Below are positions 1 through 7,837 of a stretch of 17,501 bases of DNA, one piece after another (within the stretch, counting starts at the first letter, position 1; each line of letters begins with the position of its first letter). The translations under genes and the position numbers were made by a program. The notes under the pieces are model-generated. The model saw only the letters and a list, made by a program, of their open reading frames with translations, was not told the origin of the DNA and did not search any database. This DNA is from an uncultured Pigmentiphaga sp. Lineage in GTDB: Bacteria > Pseudomonadota > Gammaproteobacteria > Burkholderiales > Burkholderiaceae_B. The stretch is from contig CALAGD010000008.1 of assembly GCA_937891425.1 (NCBI GenBank), positions 1-17,501 of the forward strand, written 5' to 3'.

Positions 1-147
1 AACGTCGCGTCGGGGCGGGTGCGGCTCGTATTGGACAAAGTAAAGGCCCATTTTCTTCCTCATTCGGTGACCGCACAGTTCCCGCTGGCCCATGACGCCT
101 GCCAATCCTTCGTTCAGCAGTACGCCAATGACGGGGCTAGTCGATAA
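1..147 (+). CDS. C-terminal end of a probable MDR-family (quinone oxidoreductase-like) enzyme, partial
   Basis: The frame is open from the first base and closes with TAA at 145-147, giving 48 residues; the start lies outside the window. The readable tail contains GRVRLVLDKV, then FPLAHDACQSFVQQ. This resembles the end of medium-chain dehydrogenase/reductases, where a segment of the type GkvrpvidkvFpLadaaeAh closes the fold. That resemblance is the only functional clue, so the name is tentative. No classical terminator follows: the next 100 bases are AT-rich with T runs but have no clear hairpin before them. The gene would run towards the minus-strand gene ending at 460, so the two are convergent. 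Confidence 0.5.
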   Translation, partial: NVASGRVRLVLDKVKAHFLPHSVTAQFPLAHDACQSFVQQYANDGASR

Positions 148-459
148 AGACAAGATCCGCTTTTTAGCACGCCTGTAAAGTCATAAGCAAATTACGTTTC
201 TATCTTTTGGATTTTTTTACATTCATTACTGAAAGAAACTGAAAACGATCCATGAGATTTCATGTTGCCGGTTGCCATATCACCTCTTCATCATCCCGCC
301 ATTTGCAACCAGTGCAGCAATTCGAGACTGAAATCAAATGCCAACGCCGGATGGCCTGGAACACCATTGACCAATCCGGCGAGAATTTCAGCGCACGCAA
401 TGACTTTTTATGCCAACATTAAAGTAGAAACCGAGCGGGCGCACGTGCACGTGTCCATG
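148..459. other. gene-free stretch between convergent genes, AT-rich in its first half
   Basis: About 310 bases without a convincing gene. Bases 150-262 are clearly richer in A and T than the surroundings, with a run of seven T near 211-217. An imperfect inverted repeat has arms GCCGGAT (346-352) and ATCCGGC (374-380), separated by 21 bases. It could fold in transcripts from either convergent gene, but no T run follows it. A 38-codon minus-strand frame (291-407) has no start codon and is not called. Confidence 0.5.
442..453. repeat. 12-bp perfect palindrome CACGTGCACGTG
   Basis: The sequence CACGTGCACGTG reads the same on both strands and consists of two overlapping CACGTG units. It lies 7 bases beyond the stop codon of the minus-strand gene at 460. 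It is too short to be a terminator and no T run follows. It could be a protein-binding site or chance. Confidence 0.35.
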
Positions 460-1284
460 TCAGCCCGCACTCAAGCGTGCCGCGAGACGTTGCAGGAATT
501 CCTGGGTAGTCATGCCGGGTTCTGCCCCGTGGTCACGCGCAACGCGATTGAGCGCCGAGATGATGCCCGTCTCGAGGCTGGAACGCGCATCGCCAATGCA
601 CGCAGTCCAGGCGCTCACGCAGGCAGCGGGAATGCCCCGCTGATCCAGCGCTGGCAAGCGCGAGATGCCCGCGTCGTCGACACCACGATCCGCATCGTTG
701 AAAACGATGGCGCGCACTTCCGCAGGCACTGCACTTCGCGGATCGTTGCCCAGCACGGCGCCGTGCGATCCGCACACGACGAAATGTCCTGCGTCACTCT
801 GCGTAAGCAGCGAGTTGGAATCCACGAGAACGACCAGACCTACGCCACCCAGGTAAATATGACGGCGGCGCTGAACGACGTGAGGTGCATCAGACTGCGG
901 CTCGGATGGAGCAGCCGCACGCTCGGCCAGCAGGTGGAGCGCCGCCTGGCAGCTGTGGCCCACCCGCACGCCCAGCGCGGACGCGGCGGAATTCACGTAC
1001 GAGATTCTTCCGCGCTCGTAACCATCGCGACCGTCTCCAATACGGGCACTGCGATGACTGATCGTCGCTGCCGGAATGCCGTAACGTGCCAGAATGGCCA
1101 ATGACGCAATCCCAGCCTGCCGAAGTCCTACCCCCGCATCGTTCAAAATGACAGCGCGCAAACGCGCCTGGAGAGCCACCGCCGCAGCAAACTGCCCGGC
1201 ATGCGACGCACAATAGGCCACTGCATGGTCTGCTCGTGCAGTGAGCTGCGTGACACTATTTAGAATCAGGACGTCTCCTCGCAT
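460..1284 (-). CDS. unrecognised protein made of two copies of one domain
   Basis: 274 residues, ATG start with a GAGGGG ribosome binding site a few bases upstream; a TGA lies in frame 22 codons before this ATG and no other start codon lies between. I do not recognise the family by name. Two halves align. Residues 4-120 and 149-268 each begin with a hydrophobic strand (DVLILNSVTQL / VVLVDSNSLL), then [AG]SH[AG][GA] (ASHAG 26-30, GSHGA 172-176), then a strand ending in ND (RAVILNDAG 43-51, RAIVFNDAD 191-199), then AGI..L, GIPAA..S, A.IGD.R, EXG.IS..N. The conserved His and Asn-Asp pairs suggest a small-molecule binding or catalytic site kept in both copies, in an alpha/beta fold. A linker of about 30 residues joins them. 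No signal peptide or membrane segment is visible, so it should be cytoplasmic. It stands alone, convergent with the gene at the left edge. Confidence 0.8.
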   Translation of the reverse strand: MRGDVLILNSVTQLTARADHAVAYCASHAGQFAAAVALQARLRAVILNDAGVGLRQAGIASLAILARYGIPAATISHRSARIGDGRDGYERGRISYVNSAASALGVRVGHSCQAALHLLAERAAAPSEPQSDAPHVVQRRRHIYLGGVGLVVLVDSNSLLTQSDAGHFVVCGSHGAVLGNDPRSAVPAEVRAIVFNDADRGVDDAGISRLPALDQRGIPAACVSAWTACIGDARSSLETGIISALNRVARDHGAEPGMTTQEFLQRLAARLSAG

Positions 1285-1600
1285 ATCCCCTCGCGATGTT
1301 CCGTCGATGAGAACAGCAGCCCGGTCCCACGGATTGCAGAATACACCTCATGTTAATGAATCTGACCTTGCAGCACCTTCGGGGCTACCCTTCGCGTCAT
1401 TGTCTGGCAGGAGCGAAGGCTTCGCAAGGATGGCGGAATGCTGCGTTCACCACCAATAGCGCTTGGGAAAATGGAAGCCGCCAGATTCGAAAAAGCAGAA
1501 AACCCATCCAGCCGAACGGGAAACGGCTGAGAACCCGGATATGCGGCCTGGCAGCCGCACCCGGTTGCCCCCGTGGCGACGATGAGGAGATCATGGGGGG
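1285..1600. other. gene-free stretch between the duplicated-domain gene and tRNA-Arg
   Basis: About 315 bases. It must contain the promoter of the minus-strand gene starting at 1284, though I see no confident -35/-10 pair. It also holds a terminator-like hairpin for the tRNA (described separately). No copy of the tRNA 3' end is repeated here, so there is no sign of an integrated element. Reading frames through this stretch into the tRNA are artefacts. Confidence 0.5.
1492..1529 (-). terminator. probable terminator downstream of tRNA-Arg
   Basis: On the minus strand, CAGCCG and CGGCTG form a 6-bp stem (1529-1524 with 1514-1509) around a 9-base loop. It is followed by GATGGG, a TTTT run and, a few bases on, a TTTTT run. 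It lies about 70 bases past the tRNA 3' end and fits a tRNA transcript terminator. The loop is rather large and the T runs are not immediately next to the stem. Confidence 0.45.
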
Positions 1601-1677
1601 TGGCCTGCCCAGAGGGATTCGAACCCCCGACCGCCGGCTTAGAAGGCCGATGCTCTATCCAGCTGAGCTATGGGCAG
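1601..1677 (-). tRNA. tRNA-Arg (anticodon TCT)
   Basis: 77 bases including an encoded CCA (1601-1603 read on the minus strand). The acceptor arm pairs perfectly: CTGCCCA at the 5' end with TGGGCAG near the 3' end, then discriminator G. The D arm is GCTC..GAGC. The anticodon stem is TCGGC/GCCGG around loop CTTCTAA, giving anticodon TCT, which reads AGA and AGG. The T arm GGGGG TTCGAAT CCCTC has the standard TTCGA loop. Hairpin-like arms 7+4+5+5 bp are all intact, so it should be functional. tRNA genes are common integration sites, but no duplicated 3' end is seen in this window. Confidence 0.97.
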
Positions 1678-1719
1678 TCGCCAGCGGCCCATGAGCGGGG
1701 GCCGCCAACCGCGTGAGCG

Positions 1720-1736
1720 CGAGTTTACCAAACTCG
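1720..1736. repeat. 7-bp inverted repeat with 3-base loop between tRNA-Arg and the secreted protein gene
   Basis: CGAGTTT, ACC, AAACTCG form a perfect short hairpin on either strand. On the minus strand it lies about 40 bases past the stop of the small secreted protein gene and about 45 bases before the tRNA 5' end. It could be a weak terminator for the former, but no T run follows. The sequence TTTGGTAAACT inside it could also contribute to the tRNA promoter. Confidence 0.35.
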
Positions 1737-1773
1737 GCGACCTCCCGAAGTAACACCTTGAGATCACACGGAG

Positions 1774-2226
1774 TCAGCGCGTGGCACCTGGCTGGTTCGG
1801 GTAGATCAGCGTGGCGTCGGCGGGCGCCTGGTCAGCCGGGAAGCGTAATACTCGTTCACGCAGTATGCCGCCCCCCTTGACACTGCCACGCACGGTGACG
1901 GCCGAGGAGTCGCGCAGGGCCAGACAGAATTCGCGCTGATGCGCCGGAACACGCTCACAACGCAGGCGCGCGTTGCGCTCGTAATCCGTGCTGGGGTCCT
2001 GCAGGCGGTTGCGGCGCGCCTCCTGCAATGCGGCGCCGGCTTCACGCAGGCAGTTCTGCTGATCTTCGTGCGTCGTCTCTCCACGCAGGCAGGCTTCACG
2101 CATGGCCTGGTATTCCGCGACCGGATCACTCATGGCAGCGGCTGCCGGAGCAGCGGCCCACAACGCACCCAGTGTGATGAAACCGACGAGAGCGGCCTTG
2201 CCGCGCATGCATCGTACGTTCTTCAT
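1774..2226 (-). CDS. small secreted protein of unknown function
   Basis: 150 residues from the ATG at 2226, chosen because AGGGAG lies 5 bases before it and because translation there begins with a typical Sec signal peptide. Positive residues (K2, R5, R9, K10) are followed by a hydrophobic stretch (about 12-26) and a small-residue cleavage region APAAAAM near residues 26-32. A longer frame from an upstream TTG has no ribosome binding site. The mature part is hydrophilic and helical-looking (residues 33-95, rich in E, R, Q and A) with Cys at several places (EACLRGE, QNCLREAG, RCERV, FCLAL). These could form disulphides in the periplasm. The C-terminal part (RGSVKGGGILRERVLRFP) is more strand-like. 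I do not recognise the family. It is probably monocistronic, between tRNA-Arg and gabD. Confidence 0.75.
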   Translation of the reverse strand: MKNVRCMRGKAALVGFITLGALWAAAPAAAAMSDPVAEYQAMREACLRGETTHEDQQNCLREAGAALQEARRNRLQDPSTDYERNARLRCERVPAHQREFCLALRDSSAVTVRGSVKGGGILRERVLRFPADQAPADATLIYPNQPGATR

Positions 2227-2514
2227 AGAGGCTCCCTCTTGTTTCTGAACAGTTCTTAGAAGCAAATGGATCGCCGGCAGACCCACGCCCACCGGTGAAT
2301 GTCGCAGAGTCAGCAACTCGTGTACCGCTCGCAACAGAGCATCGTCAGAAATAAGCCATACGGATACATGTCAATCGCATCACCCCGCCTCACGTGCTAC
2401 CGGGCGCCGCCGATGGGTTACGACACCCGGGCCGGAGCAACCCACGCTGCCGGCCAGAGCCCGCAAGCCGGGCGCCGAGGAGCGGGACCCCAAACGGCGC
2501 TCCGCGCATTGCCT
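2227..2514. other. gene-free stretch between gabD and the secreted protein gene
   Basis: About 290 bases. It should hold the gabD terminator and the promoter of the secreted protein gene. Past the gabD stop on the minus strand, GGAGCG and CGCTCC can pair around a 13-base loop, followed by a further small GC-rich stem, but without a T run. I see no convincing sigma-70 promoter. Confidence 0.4.
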
Positions 2515-3984
2515 TCACCAGGCGGTGGCGATGTACTTGGCCTCAAGGAACTCGAGCACGCCGTGATGCGCGCCTTCCCGTCCGAGGCCACTTTGCTTCA
2601 CCCCTCCAAATGGGGCTGCCGGGTCGGAAACCAAGCCCCTGTTGAGCGCCACCATGCCGCTCTCGATGGCTTCGCACACACGCAGACCACGCTGCATGTT
2701 GCCCGTGTAGACGTATGAAACCAGGCCGTACTCGGTAGCGTTGGCCAGCGCGATGGCCTCCTCCTCGGTTTCGAACGCCACGATGGGAGCGACCGGCCCA
2801 AAGATTTCCTCTTTCAGCACGCGCGCATCGGCCGGCACATCAGCCAGCACCGTCGGCAGGTAGAAGTGCCCGGGCCGCTCGAGCCGCTTGCCGCCCACAA
2901 CCACACGTGCGCCCTTGGCCACGGCATCGTCCACCAGCTCGCTGACCGTCTTGACCGCCTGAGCATTGATCAGCGGCCCGCAGCCGGTGTCGCGCAAGGT
3001 GCCATCGTCGACCTTGATCGCCGCCATGCGCGCGGCAAACTTTTCGATGAAGCGGTCGTATACGCCACGCTGCACATAGAAGCGGTTGGCTGCCGTGCAT
3101 GCCTGACCGCCGTTACGCATCTTGGCGATCATCGCGCCCTCGACCGCGGCGTCAACATCGGCATCATCGAACACCACGAACGGAGCGTTCCCGCCCAGCT
3201 CCATGGAGCAGTGCACGATGTTCGTCGCCGCGCCGGCGAGCAGGACGCGCCCGACCTCGGTCGACCCGGTGAACGACAGCTTGCGTACCCGTGGGTCCTT
3301 CAGCATGGCATCGACCACACGCCCCGTCGTCGACGTAGTCAGGACATTGACGACCCCGGCAGGCACTCCGGCCTCTTGCATCAACGCGGCCAGCGCATAG
3401 GCCGTAAGCGGGGTTTCAGTAGCCGGTTTCAGGACACAGGTACACCCTGCGGCCAACGCCGGGGCGATCTTGCGAGTCGCCATCGCAGCCGGAAAGTTCC
3501 AGGGGGTAACCATGACCGATACGCCGATCGGCTGGTAGATGACCAGCATGCGGTTCGCACCGCCCGGCGCAACCCCGAGGTCTCCGTTGATCCGGACGGC
3601 TTCCTCGGAAAACCACCGGAAGAATTCGGCTGCGTAAACAACCTCGCCCAGCGAGTCGTTGAACGACTTGCCGTTCTCCAGCGAAATCAGGTAGGCAAGT
3701 TTCTCCTTGTCGCGGATCATCAGCTCGTAGCTGCGCCGCAGAATCTCGGCGCGCTCGCGCGGTGCCATGCGTGCAAACGACGGCGCGGCCGCACTGGCCG
3801 CATCTACCGCCGCCATGGCGTCTTCCACCGTTGCGTTCGCGACACTGGTAATGACAGTTTCCGTAGACGGGTTATAGACGTCGATGCGGGCCCCCGAGCC
3901 GTCACGCCATTGGCCCCCGATGAAGAGCTTGGTAGGCAGGCTGGAAACGTCGAGCCCATATTGATTAGAAGCAGCAGAAGTCAT
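2515..3984 (-). CDS. gabD: NAD(P)-dependent succinate-semialdehyde dehydrogenase family aldehyde dehydrogenase
   Basis: 489 residues, the usual length of the GabD class. It oxidises an aldehyde, most likely succinate semialdehyde to succinate, in the cytoplasm with NAD(P)+. Visible family features are PWNFP with the oxyanion Asn (N163), the coenzyme-binding Lys in LKPATE (K186), the nucleotide-fold motif FTGSTEVG (238-245), the general base Glu in ELGGNAPF (E262), the catalytic Cys in GGQACTAANRF (C296) and EEIFGP (E393). The C-terminal PFGGVKQSGLGREG is typical of the succinate-semialdehyde subgroup. The start is the ATG at 3984; its Shine-Dalgarno sequence is weak (GAGA). It has its own promoter with a palindromic operator about 100 bases upstream, so it is probably induced by a specific effector. 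The exact aldehyde cannot be proven from sequence; other small aldehydes are possible. Confidence 0.92.
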   Translation of the reverse strand: MTSAASNQYGLDVSSLPTKLFIGGQWRDGSGARIDVYNPSTETVITSVANATVEDAMAAVDAASAAAPSFARMAPRERAEILRRSYELMIRDKEKLAYLISLENGKSFNDSLGEVVYAAEFFRWFSEEAVRINGDLGVAPGGANRMLVIYQPIGVSVMVTPWNFPAAMATRKIAPALAAGCTCVLKPATETPLTAYALAALMQEAGVPAGVVNVLTTSTTGRVVDAMLKDPRVRKLSFTGSTEVGRVLLAGAATNIVHCSMELGGNAPFVVFDDADVDAAVEGAMIAKMRNGGQACTAANRFYVQRGVYDRFIEKFAARMAAIKVDDGTLRDTGCGPLINAQAVKTVSELVDDAVAKGARVVVGGKRLERPGHFYLPTVLADVPADARVLKEEIFGPVAPIVAFETEEEAIALANATEYGLVSYVYTGNMQRGLRVCEAIESGMVALNRGLVSDPAAPFGGVKQSGLGREGAHHGVLEFLEAKYIATAW

Positions 3985-4066
3985 GGCTATCTCGTCGTAG
4001 GTAATTGCTTGCGATGCCAGGGACTGTCAGGCGTTCCTCCAACAACCGCAACAGGTCGAGTCGATC

Positions 4067-4102
4067 GGGGTGGATGATACGCCGTTTTGATTAACATGTT
4101 AA
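4067..4102 (-). promoter_or_regulatory. sigma-70 promoter of gabD with a palindromic operator on its -35 box
   Basis: Reading the minus strand, TTAACA (4102-4097; 5 of 6 to TTGACA), a 17-bp spacer and TATCAT (4079-4074; 5 of 6 to TATAAT) form a good promoter about 90 bases before the gabD ATG. The -35 box is exactly one half of a perfect 12-bp palindrome TTAACATGTTAA (4091-4102). A regulator bound there would compete with RNA polymerase. Such palindromes are typical of dimeric MarR, TetR or GntR-type repressors, but the regulator itself is not next door. Confidence 0.6.
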
Positions 4103-4199
4103 ACAAGGCACCCATACCCCGGTAATCCCGGTTCAGTACAGTGTATCGCCAGACGCAACCCGCCCGACGATCCGGCGGCCGCCGTTCGGAAACCAGCGG

Positions 4200-5273
4200 T
4201 CAGTGACGTTGCACGTCCATCCTTACCAGCATCTTGCCAAAATTGGCACCGGCCAGCATGCCCATGAACGCTTCTGGCGCCCGGTCCAGACCATCCACGA
4301 TGTGTTCCCGGTAACGCACGCGCCCTTCATGCACCCAAGGCGCGACTTCATCCAGGAAGTCAGACCGCTGATCGGCAAACTCGTGCTGGATGAAACCGCG
4401 CAAGGTCAGGCTGCGGTCGAGAATGCCGCGCATCATCTGCGCAACCCCGAGCCCTGCAGGGTGATCCGCATCCACGCCTGGCGTCCGCACCTGCGGCACC
4501 GGCATGACCGAAACGGCATGATCGTATTGCGCGATCAGCCCGCATACGGGCACACGCGCATGAGTATTGAGCAGCGGGAAGACTGCACCCCATATCCTGC
4601 CGCCAACCAGCTCGAAATACACATCAATGCCATCCGGGCACGCTACCGCCAGCATTTCGGCCAGACCGGGCTCACGGTGGTCGAGCGCCACGTCGAAACC
4701 CAGCTCTTCCTTTATGTACCGACATTTATGCGGACCACCCGCAATGCCGACTACCCGTGCACCCTGCATCCTGGCGAGTTGTCCAACCATGGACCCGACC
4801 GGTCCGCTGGCTGCCGCCACCACCAGCGTTTCTCCAGCACGCACCCGGCCAATGTTGCGCAAGCCCGCATATGCCGTGAAGCCCGGCATGCCCAGCACCC
4901 CCAGCGCCGTGGAGATCGGGGTACAGCGCGGGTCGATATGGCGAAGAAGCCTGGCCGCCAGCACCGCATGCGTGCGCCAGCCTGAGTAACACAGGACGCG
5001 GTCGCCTTCACGATACCCGGCGCTTCGCGACGCAATGACGCGGGCAACGGCCTCCCCCGGCATGACTTCGCCCAAGGCCACCGGAGGTGCGTACGATTTC
5101 CGGTCGTCCATGCGGGCGCGCATGTATGGATCAAGCGACAGGAACTCGACGGCGACCAGAACTTCGCCGTCGTGCAACTCCGGCAGACGGAATTCTTCCA
5201 GCCGGAAATTGTTCGGTTCAGGCCTTCCCTGGGGCCGGGATGCCAGCACAATTTGTCGACCAACCTGGGTCAT
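4200..5273 (-). CDS. NADPH-dependent oxidoreductase of the CurA / leukotriene B4 dehydrogenase class (zinc-independent MDR)
   Basis: 357 residues from the ATG at 5273, chosen because GAGGC precedes it by a few bases and because homologues start near this point. A longer frame upstream merely runs through the tRNA-Pro gene. Family signs in order: N-terminal R-Q-I-V-L-A-S-R-P-G motif, SLDPYMRARM (46-55), GEVMPGEAVARV (68-79), LGMPGFTAYAGL (127-138), the glycine-rich cofactor loop AASGPVGSMVGQLAR (154-168), YFELVGG (219-225) and an NFGKMLVRM end. This class reduces the C=C double bond of alpha,beta-unsaturated carbonyl compounds with NADPH in the cytoplasm. No zinc ligands are expected or seen. 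The physiological substrate is not predictable. Bases 5274-5478 upstream contain no other gene; no clear promoter was found there, and read-through from tRNA-Pro is possible. Confidence 0.9.
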   Translation of the reverse strand: MTQVGRQIVLASRPQGRPEPNNFRLEEFRLPELHDGEVLVAVEFLSLDPYMRARMDDRKSYAPPVALGEVMPGEAVARVIASRSAGYREGDRVLCYSGWRTHAVLAARLLRHIDPRCTPISTALGVLGMPGFTAYAGLRNIGRVRAGETLVVAAASGPVGSMVGQLARMQGARVVGIAGGPHKCRYIKEELGFDVALDHREPGLAEMLAVACPDGIDVYFELVGGRIWGAVFPLLNTHARVPVCGLIAQYDHAVSVMPVPQVRTPGVDADHPAGLGVAQMMRGILDRSLTLRGFIQHEFADQRSDFLDEVAPWVHEGRVRYREHIVDGLDRAPEAFMGMLAGANFGKMLVRMDVQRH

Positions 5274-5478
5274 GCTTGCCTCATGTGCGTTGGGAGGACG
5301 TTTCGGATGCGGCAATGCGTGCCCGGGCACTCGCGTTGCGCACACCACAAGGCCCATGCAGCACGCCGCACGATACAGCAAACGTACCACGCGAACGCGA
5401 ACAGAAGGAAGGCAACGGGGCGGAGATGGGCGGTCGCACGGCTGGACCGCTGCAGACCGGGGCACGGCCCGGCTGAGA

Positions 5479-5555
5479 TGGTCGGGGCGAAAGGATTCGA
5501 ACCTTCGACCCTCTGCTCCCAAAGCAGATGCGCTACCAGGCTGCGCTACGCCCCG
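5479..5555 (-). tRNA. tRNA-Pro (anticodon TGG)
   Basis: 77 bases with encoded CCA. The acceptor CGGGGCG pairs fully with CGCCCCG, the discriminator is A, the D arm is GCGC..GCGC, the anticodon stem is TCTGC/GCAGA around TTTGGGA (anticodon TGG, reading CCN codons) and the T arm is GAAGG TTCGAAT CCTTT. It is complete and looks functional. Confidence 0.97.
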
Positions 5556-5582
5556 ACGATATGAATGCAGTAAAGACCGCAA

Positions 5583-5588
5583 ATTGTA
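5583..5588 (-). promoter_or_regulatory. -10 box of the tRNA-Pro promoter
   Basis: TACAAT on the minus strand lies 27 bases before the mature 5' end of tRNA-Pro, the right distance for a short leader. No good -35 box is seen at 16-18 bp, so only the -10 element is claimed. Confidence 0.4.
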
Positions 5589-5660
5589 CACGACTCGTGC
5601 CGTTGCCGGCCAGACTATGCAGGATGTCGCATGCCAGACGAGCCACTTCTTGCACGGCGT

Positions 5661-7766
5661 CTAGGTGGCACCTGCTGCCTTGGGCGCGTGAAGCTTGACC
5701 CCGTGCAATGCCATCAGACCCTCGTGCAGATTGAACGGTTCTGCGCCCTCGTCGACACGACGGTAATCGCCATCAGGCAACTGCTCCCACGCGAGCTGGT
5801 TGTCGCACAAGGCGAGTTCAAAAGCCTCGCGCACGACCCGCCTGCGCAGATCGTGATCAAGCACCGGAAAGGCTATCTCGACCCGCCGGAAGAAATTGCG
5901 GTCCATCCAATCGGCCGACGAGAGATAGACCACCTCGTCGCCCCCATTCAGAAAATAGAACACCCGTGAGTGCTCAAGGAAACGGCCTACGATGGACCGT
6001 ACCCGAATGCGCTCTGACAGGCCGGGCACACCGGGACGAAGGATGCAGGCACCCCGGACGATGAGATCAACCTGCACACCGGCCTGGCTGGCCTTGTACA
6101 GTTCACGGATGATGTTGGGCTCGAGCAGCGCGTTCATCTTGGCCATGATGCGCGCCGGACGGCCCGCGCGGGCATGGTCCGCTTCCTGGCGTATCAGCTC
6201 TACCATGCGTGCATGCAGGGTGAACGGCGCCTGCAACAGCTGGTGCAGCTGGCGTTGCTCCCCCAGACCAGTCAGCTGCGAGAACACCCGGTTGACGTCC
6301 ATGCATATCGCTTCGTTTGCGGTGAGCAGGCCGAAATCGGTGTACACCCTCGCGGTACGTGGGTGATAGTTACCCGTGCCCAGGTGGGCATAGCGTTTCA
6401 GGCCGCCACTCTCGCGCCGCAGCACCAATGCCATTTTCGCGTGGGTCTTGTGGCCAACAACGCCATACACCACATGCGCGCCCACCTCTTCGAGACGCGC
6501 TGCCCAATGGATATTCGTCTGCTCGTCGAAACGCGCCATCAGCTCGACGACCACCGTGACCTCCTTGCCCGCACGCGCGGCCGCAACGAGCAGCTGCATC
6601 AGTTCGGAGTCTTCACCGGTGCGGTAGATGGTCTGCTTGATGGCGACCACGTCGGGGTCGAGCGCGGCCGCGGTCAGAAAGTTGATGACGGGCTGGAATG
6701 ACTCGTAGGGATGGTGCAGCAGGTAATCGCGCGCCGCGACCGCGGCAAATATTTCGTGCGGACTGCGAGTGGCGTCCAGTTCCGGAGGAGCCCACGGATG
6801 GTATTCCGGAAACGACAGGTCAGGACGGCGGGTCTGATCGGCTATGACCATCAGACGCGACAGGTTCACCGGACCAGTCAGCCGGTACGTATCGATCTCC
6901 TTGAGACCAAACTGTTGTTGCAGGTAGTGTTCGAGCTCGGGGGGCGTACCCGCGTCGAGCTCGAGTCTGACGGCATCACCGAAATGCCGCTGCATCAGTT
7001 CGCCCTGCAGGGCCAAGCGCAGATTGGTGACTTCCTCTTCGTCTACAAACAGGTCGCTGTTGCGCGTTACGCGCCATTGGTAACATCCCTCGACCGTCAT
7101 TCCCGGGAACAGCTCACCCACGAACGCGAGAATCAGCGAGGTGAGCATGGCATATGCCCACGGGTAACCCGCCACTTCAGGCGGCACCCGGATGATGCGC
7201 GGCAATGCGCGCGGTGCCTGTACGATGGCAATCCGCACATCGCGGCCGAAAGCATCGCGCCCGCCAAGCGAGACGATGAAATTCAGACTCTTGTTGTAGA
7301 CGCGCGGGAACGGATGCGCCGGGTCGAGCGCGATAGGAGTCAACAGCGGCATGACCTCGCGCCGGAACAAGTCGAGTGCCCATGCACGCATTGCCTCGTT
7401 CCAGTCTCCCACGCGCAGCAAGGCAACGCCTTCGTCACGCAAGCGCGGCAATATCTCGTCGTCCAGCAATGCATATTGACTTGCCACCAATTCCTTGGTT
7501 TTGTGGGCGACGAGTTCGAGCACCGTCTCGACGGACCGGCCATCGCTGCCCACCCGCCCCGGGCGTGCCCGCTGCTGTTCTTTCAGCGACGAAACACGCA
7601 CTTCGAAGAACTCGTCGAGATTCGAACTGACGATGCACAGGAAACGCAGCCGCTCGAGCAGAGGCACCGCCGGGTTCTCGGCGAGCGCCAATACCCGCCG
7701 GTTGAACTTCAAGACGGCAAGTTCCCGGTTCAGGAACAGGTTTTCGGCGGATGTATCGTGGGACAT
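5661..7766 (-). CDS. ppk1: polyphosphate kinase 1
   Basis: 701 residues from the ATG at 7766, close to the usual 690-740. It makes polyphosphate reversibly from the terminal phosphate of ATP. The N-terminal domain begins ENLFLNRELAVLKFNRRVL (8-26), as in the family. FLCIVSSNLDEFFEVRV (42-58), PLLTPIALDPAHPFP (140-154), TGPVNLSRL and VAIKQTIYRTGEDS (374-387) follow. The two essential histidines of the phospholipase-D-like active site are visible: H442 in THAKM (equivalent to E. coli His435, the phosphorylated residue) and H599 in EHSRVFYF (equivalent to His592). HLGTGNYHP (461-469) is also conserved. The upstream in-frame extension (to 7892) overlaps the neighbouring gene and does not resemble the family, so the ATG at 7766 is preferred although it has no good Shine-Dalgarno sequence. 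It follows the DUF442 gene by 71 bp on the same strand and may be partly cotranscribed with it. Confidence 0.96.
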   Translation of the reverse strand: MSHDTSAENLFLNRELAVLKFNRRVLALAENPAVPLLERLRFLCIVSSNLDEFFEVRVSSLKEQQRARPGRVGSDGRSVETVLELVAHKTKELVASQYALLDDEILPRLRDEGVALLRVGDWNEAMRAWALDLFRREVMPLLTPIALDPAHPFPRVYNKSLNFIVSLGGRDAFGRDVRIAIVQAPRALPRIIRVPPEVAGYPWAYAMLTSLILAFVGELFPGMTVEGCYQWRVTRNSDLFVDEEEVTNLRLALQGELMQRHFGDAVRLELDAGTPPELEHYLQQQFGLKEIDTYRLTGPVNLSRLMVIADQTRRPDLSFPEYHPWAPPELDATRSPHEIFAAVAARDYLLHHPYESFQPVINFLTAAALDPDVVAIKQTIYRTGEDSELMQLLVAAARAGKEVTVVVELMARFDEQTNIHWAARLEEVGAHVVYGVVGHKTHAKMALVLRRESGGLKRYAHLGTGNYHPRTARVYTDFGLLTANEAICMDVNRVFSQLTGLGEQRQLHQLLQAPFTLHARMVELIRQEADHARAGRPARIMAKMNALLEPNIIRELYKASQAGVQVDLIVRGACILRPGVPGLSERIRVRSIVGRFLEHSRVFYFLNGGDEVVYLSSADWMDRNFFRRVEIAFPVLDHDLRRRVVREAFELALCDNQLAWEQLPDGDYRRVDEGAEPFNLHEGLMALHGVKLHAPKAAGAT

Positions 7767-7837
7767 GGGCAAATCGACGAGGCACGCATCGTCGGGGCGA
7801 TGCAACGTCCGCGGCGCGGAGCGCACCGCCGGGCGCT

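Noticed and set aside
291..407. 38-codon minus-strand frame with a protein-like composition (AEILAGLVNGVPGHP) beyond the duplicated-domain gene
   Set aside because: It has no start codon near its beginning, is out of frame with the gene at 460, and is short enough to be chance.
1285..1677. Possible integration site at tRNA-Arg
   Set aside because: No integrase gene, no direct repeat of the tRNA 3' end and no change of gene content typical of a mobile element were seen in the window.
1350..1694. Plus-strand open frame ending in a peptide with RGIRTPDRRLRRP
   Set aside because: This peptide is the antisense translation of tRNA-Arg(TCT), a familiar annotation artefact; the frame has no independent support.
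2866..4077. 403-codon plus-strand frame opposite gabD
   Set aside because: Antisense shadow of the dehydrogenase gene in GC-rich DNA; no recognisable protein and no promoter or ribosome binding site. The same holds for long plus-strand frames opposite ppk1 and the TSUP-TctC genes.
5274..5591. N-terminal extension of the CurA-like protein containing GVAQPGSASALGAEGRRF
   Set aside because: This is translation through tRNA-Pro(TGG), a well-known false protein; the family starts at the ATG at 5273 with its own ribosome binding site.
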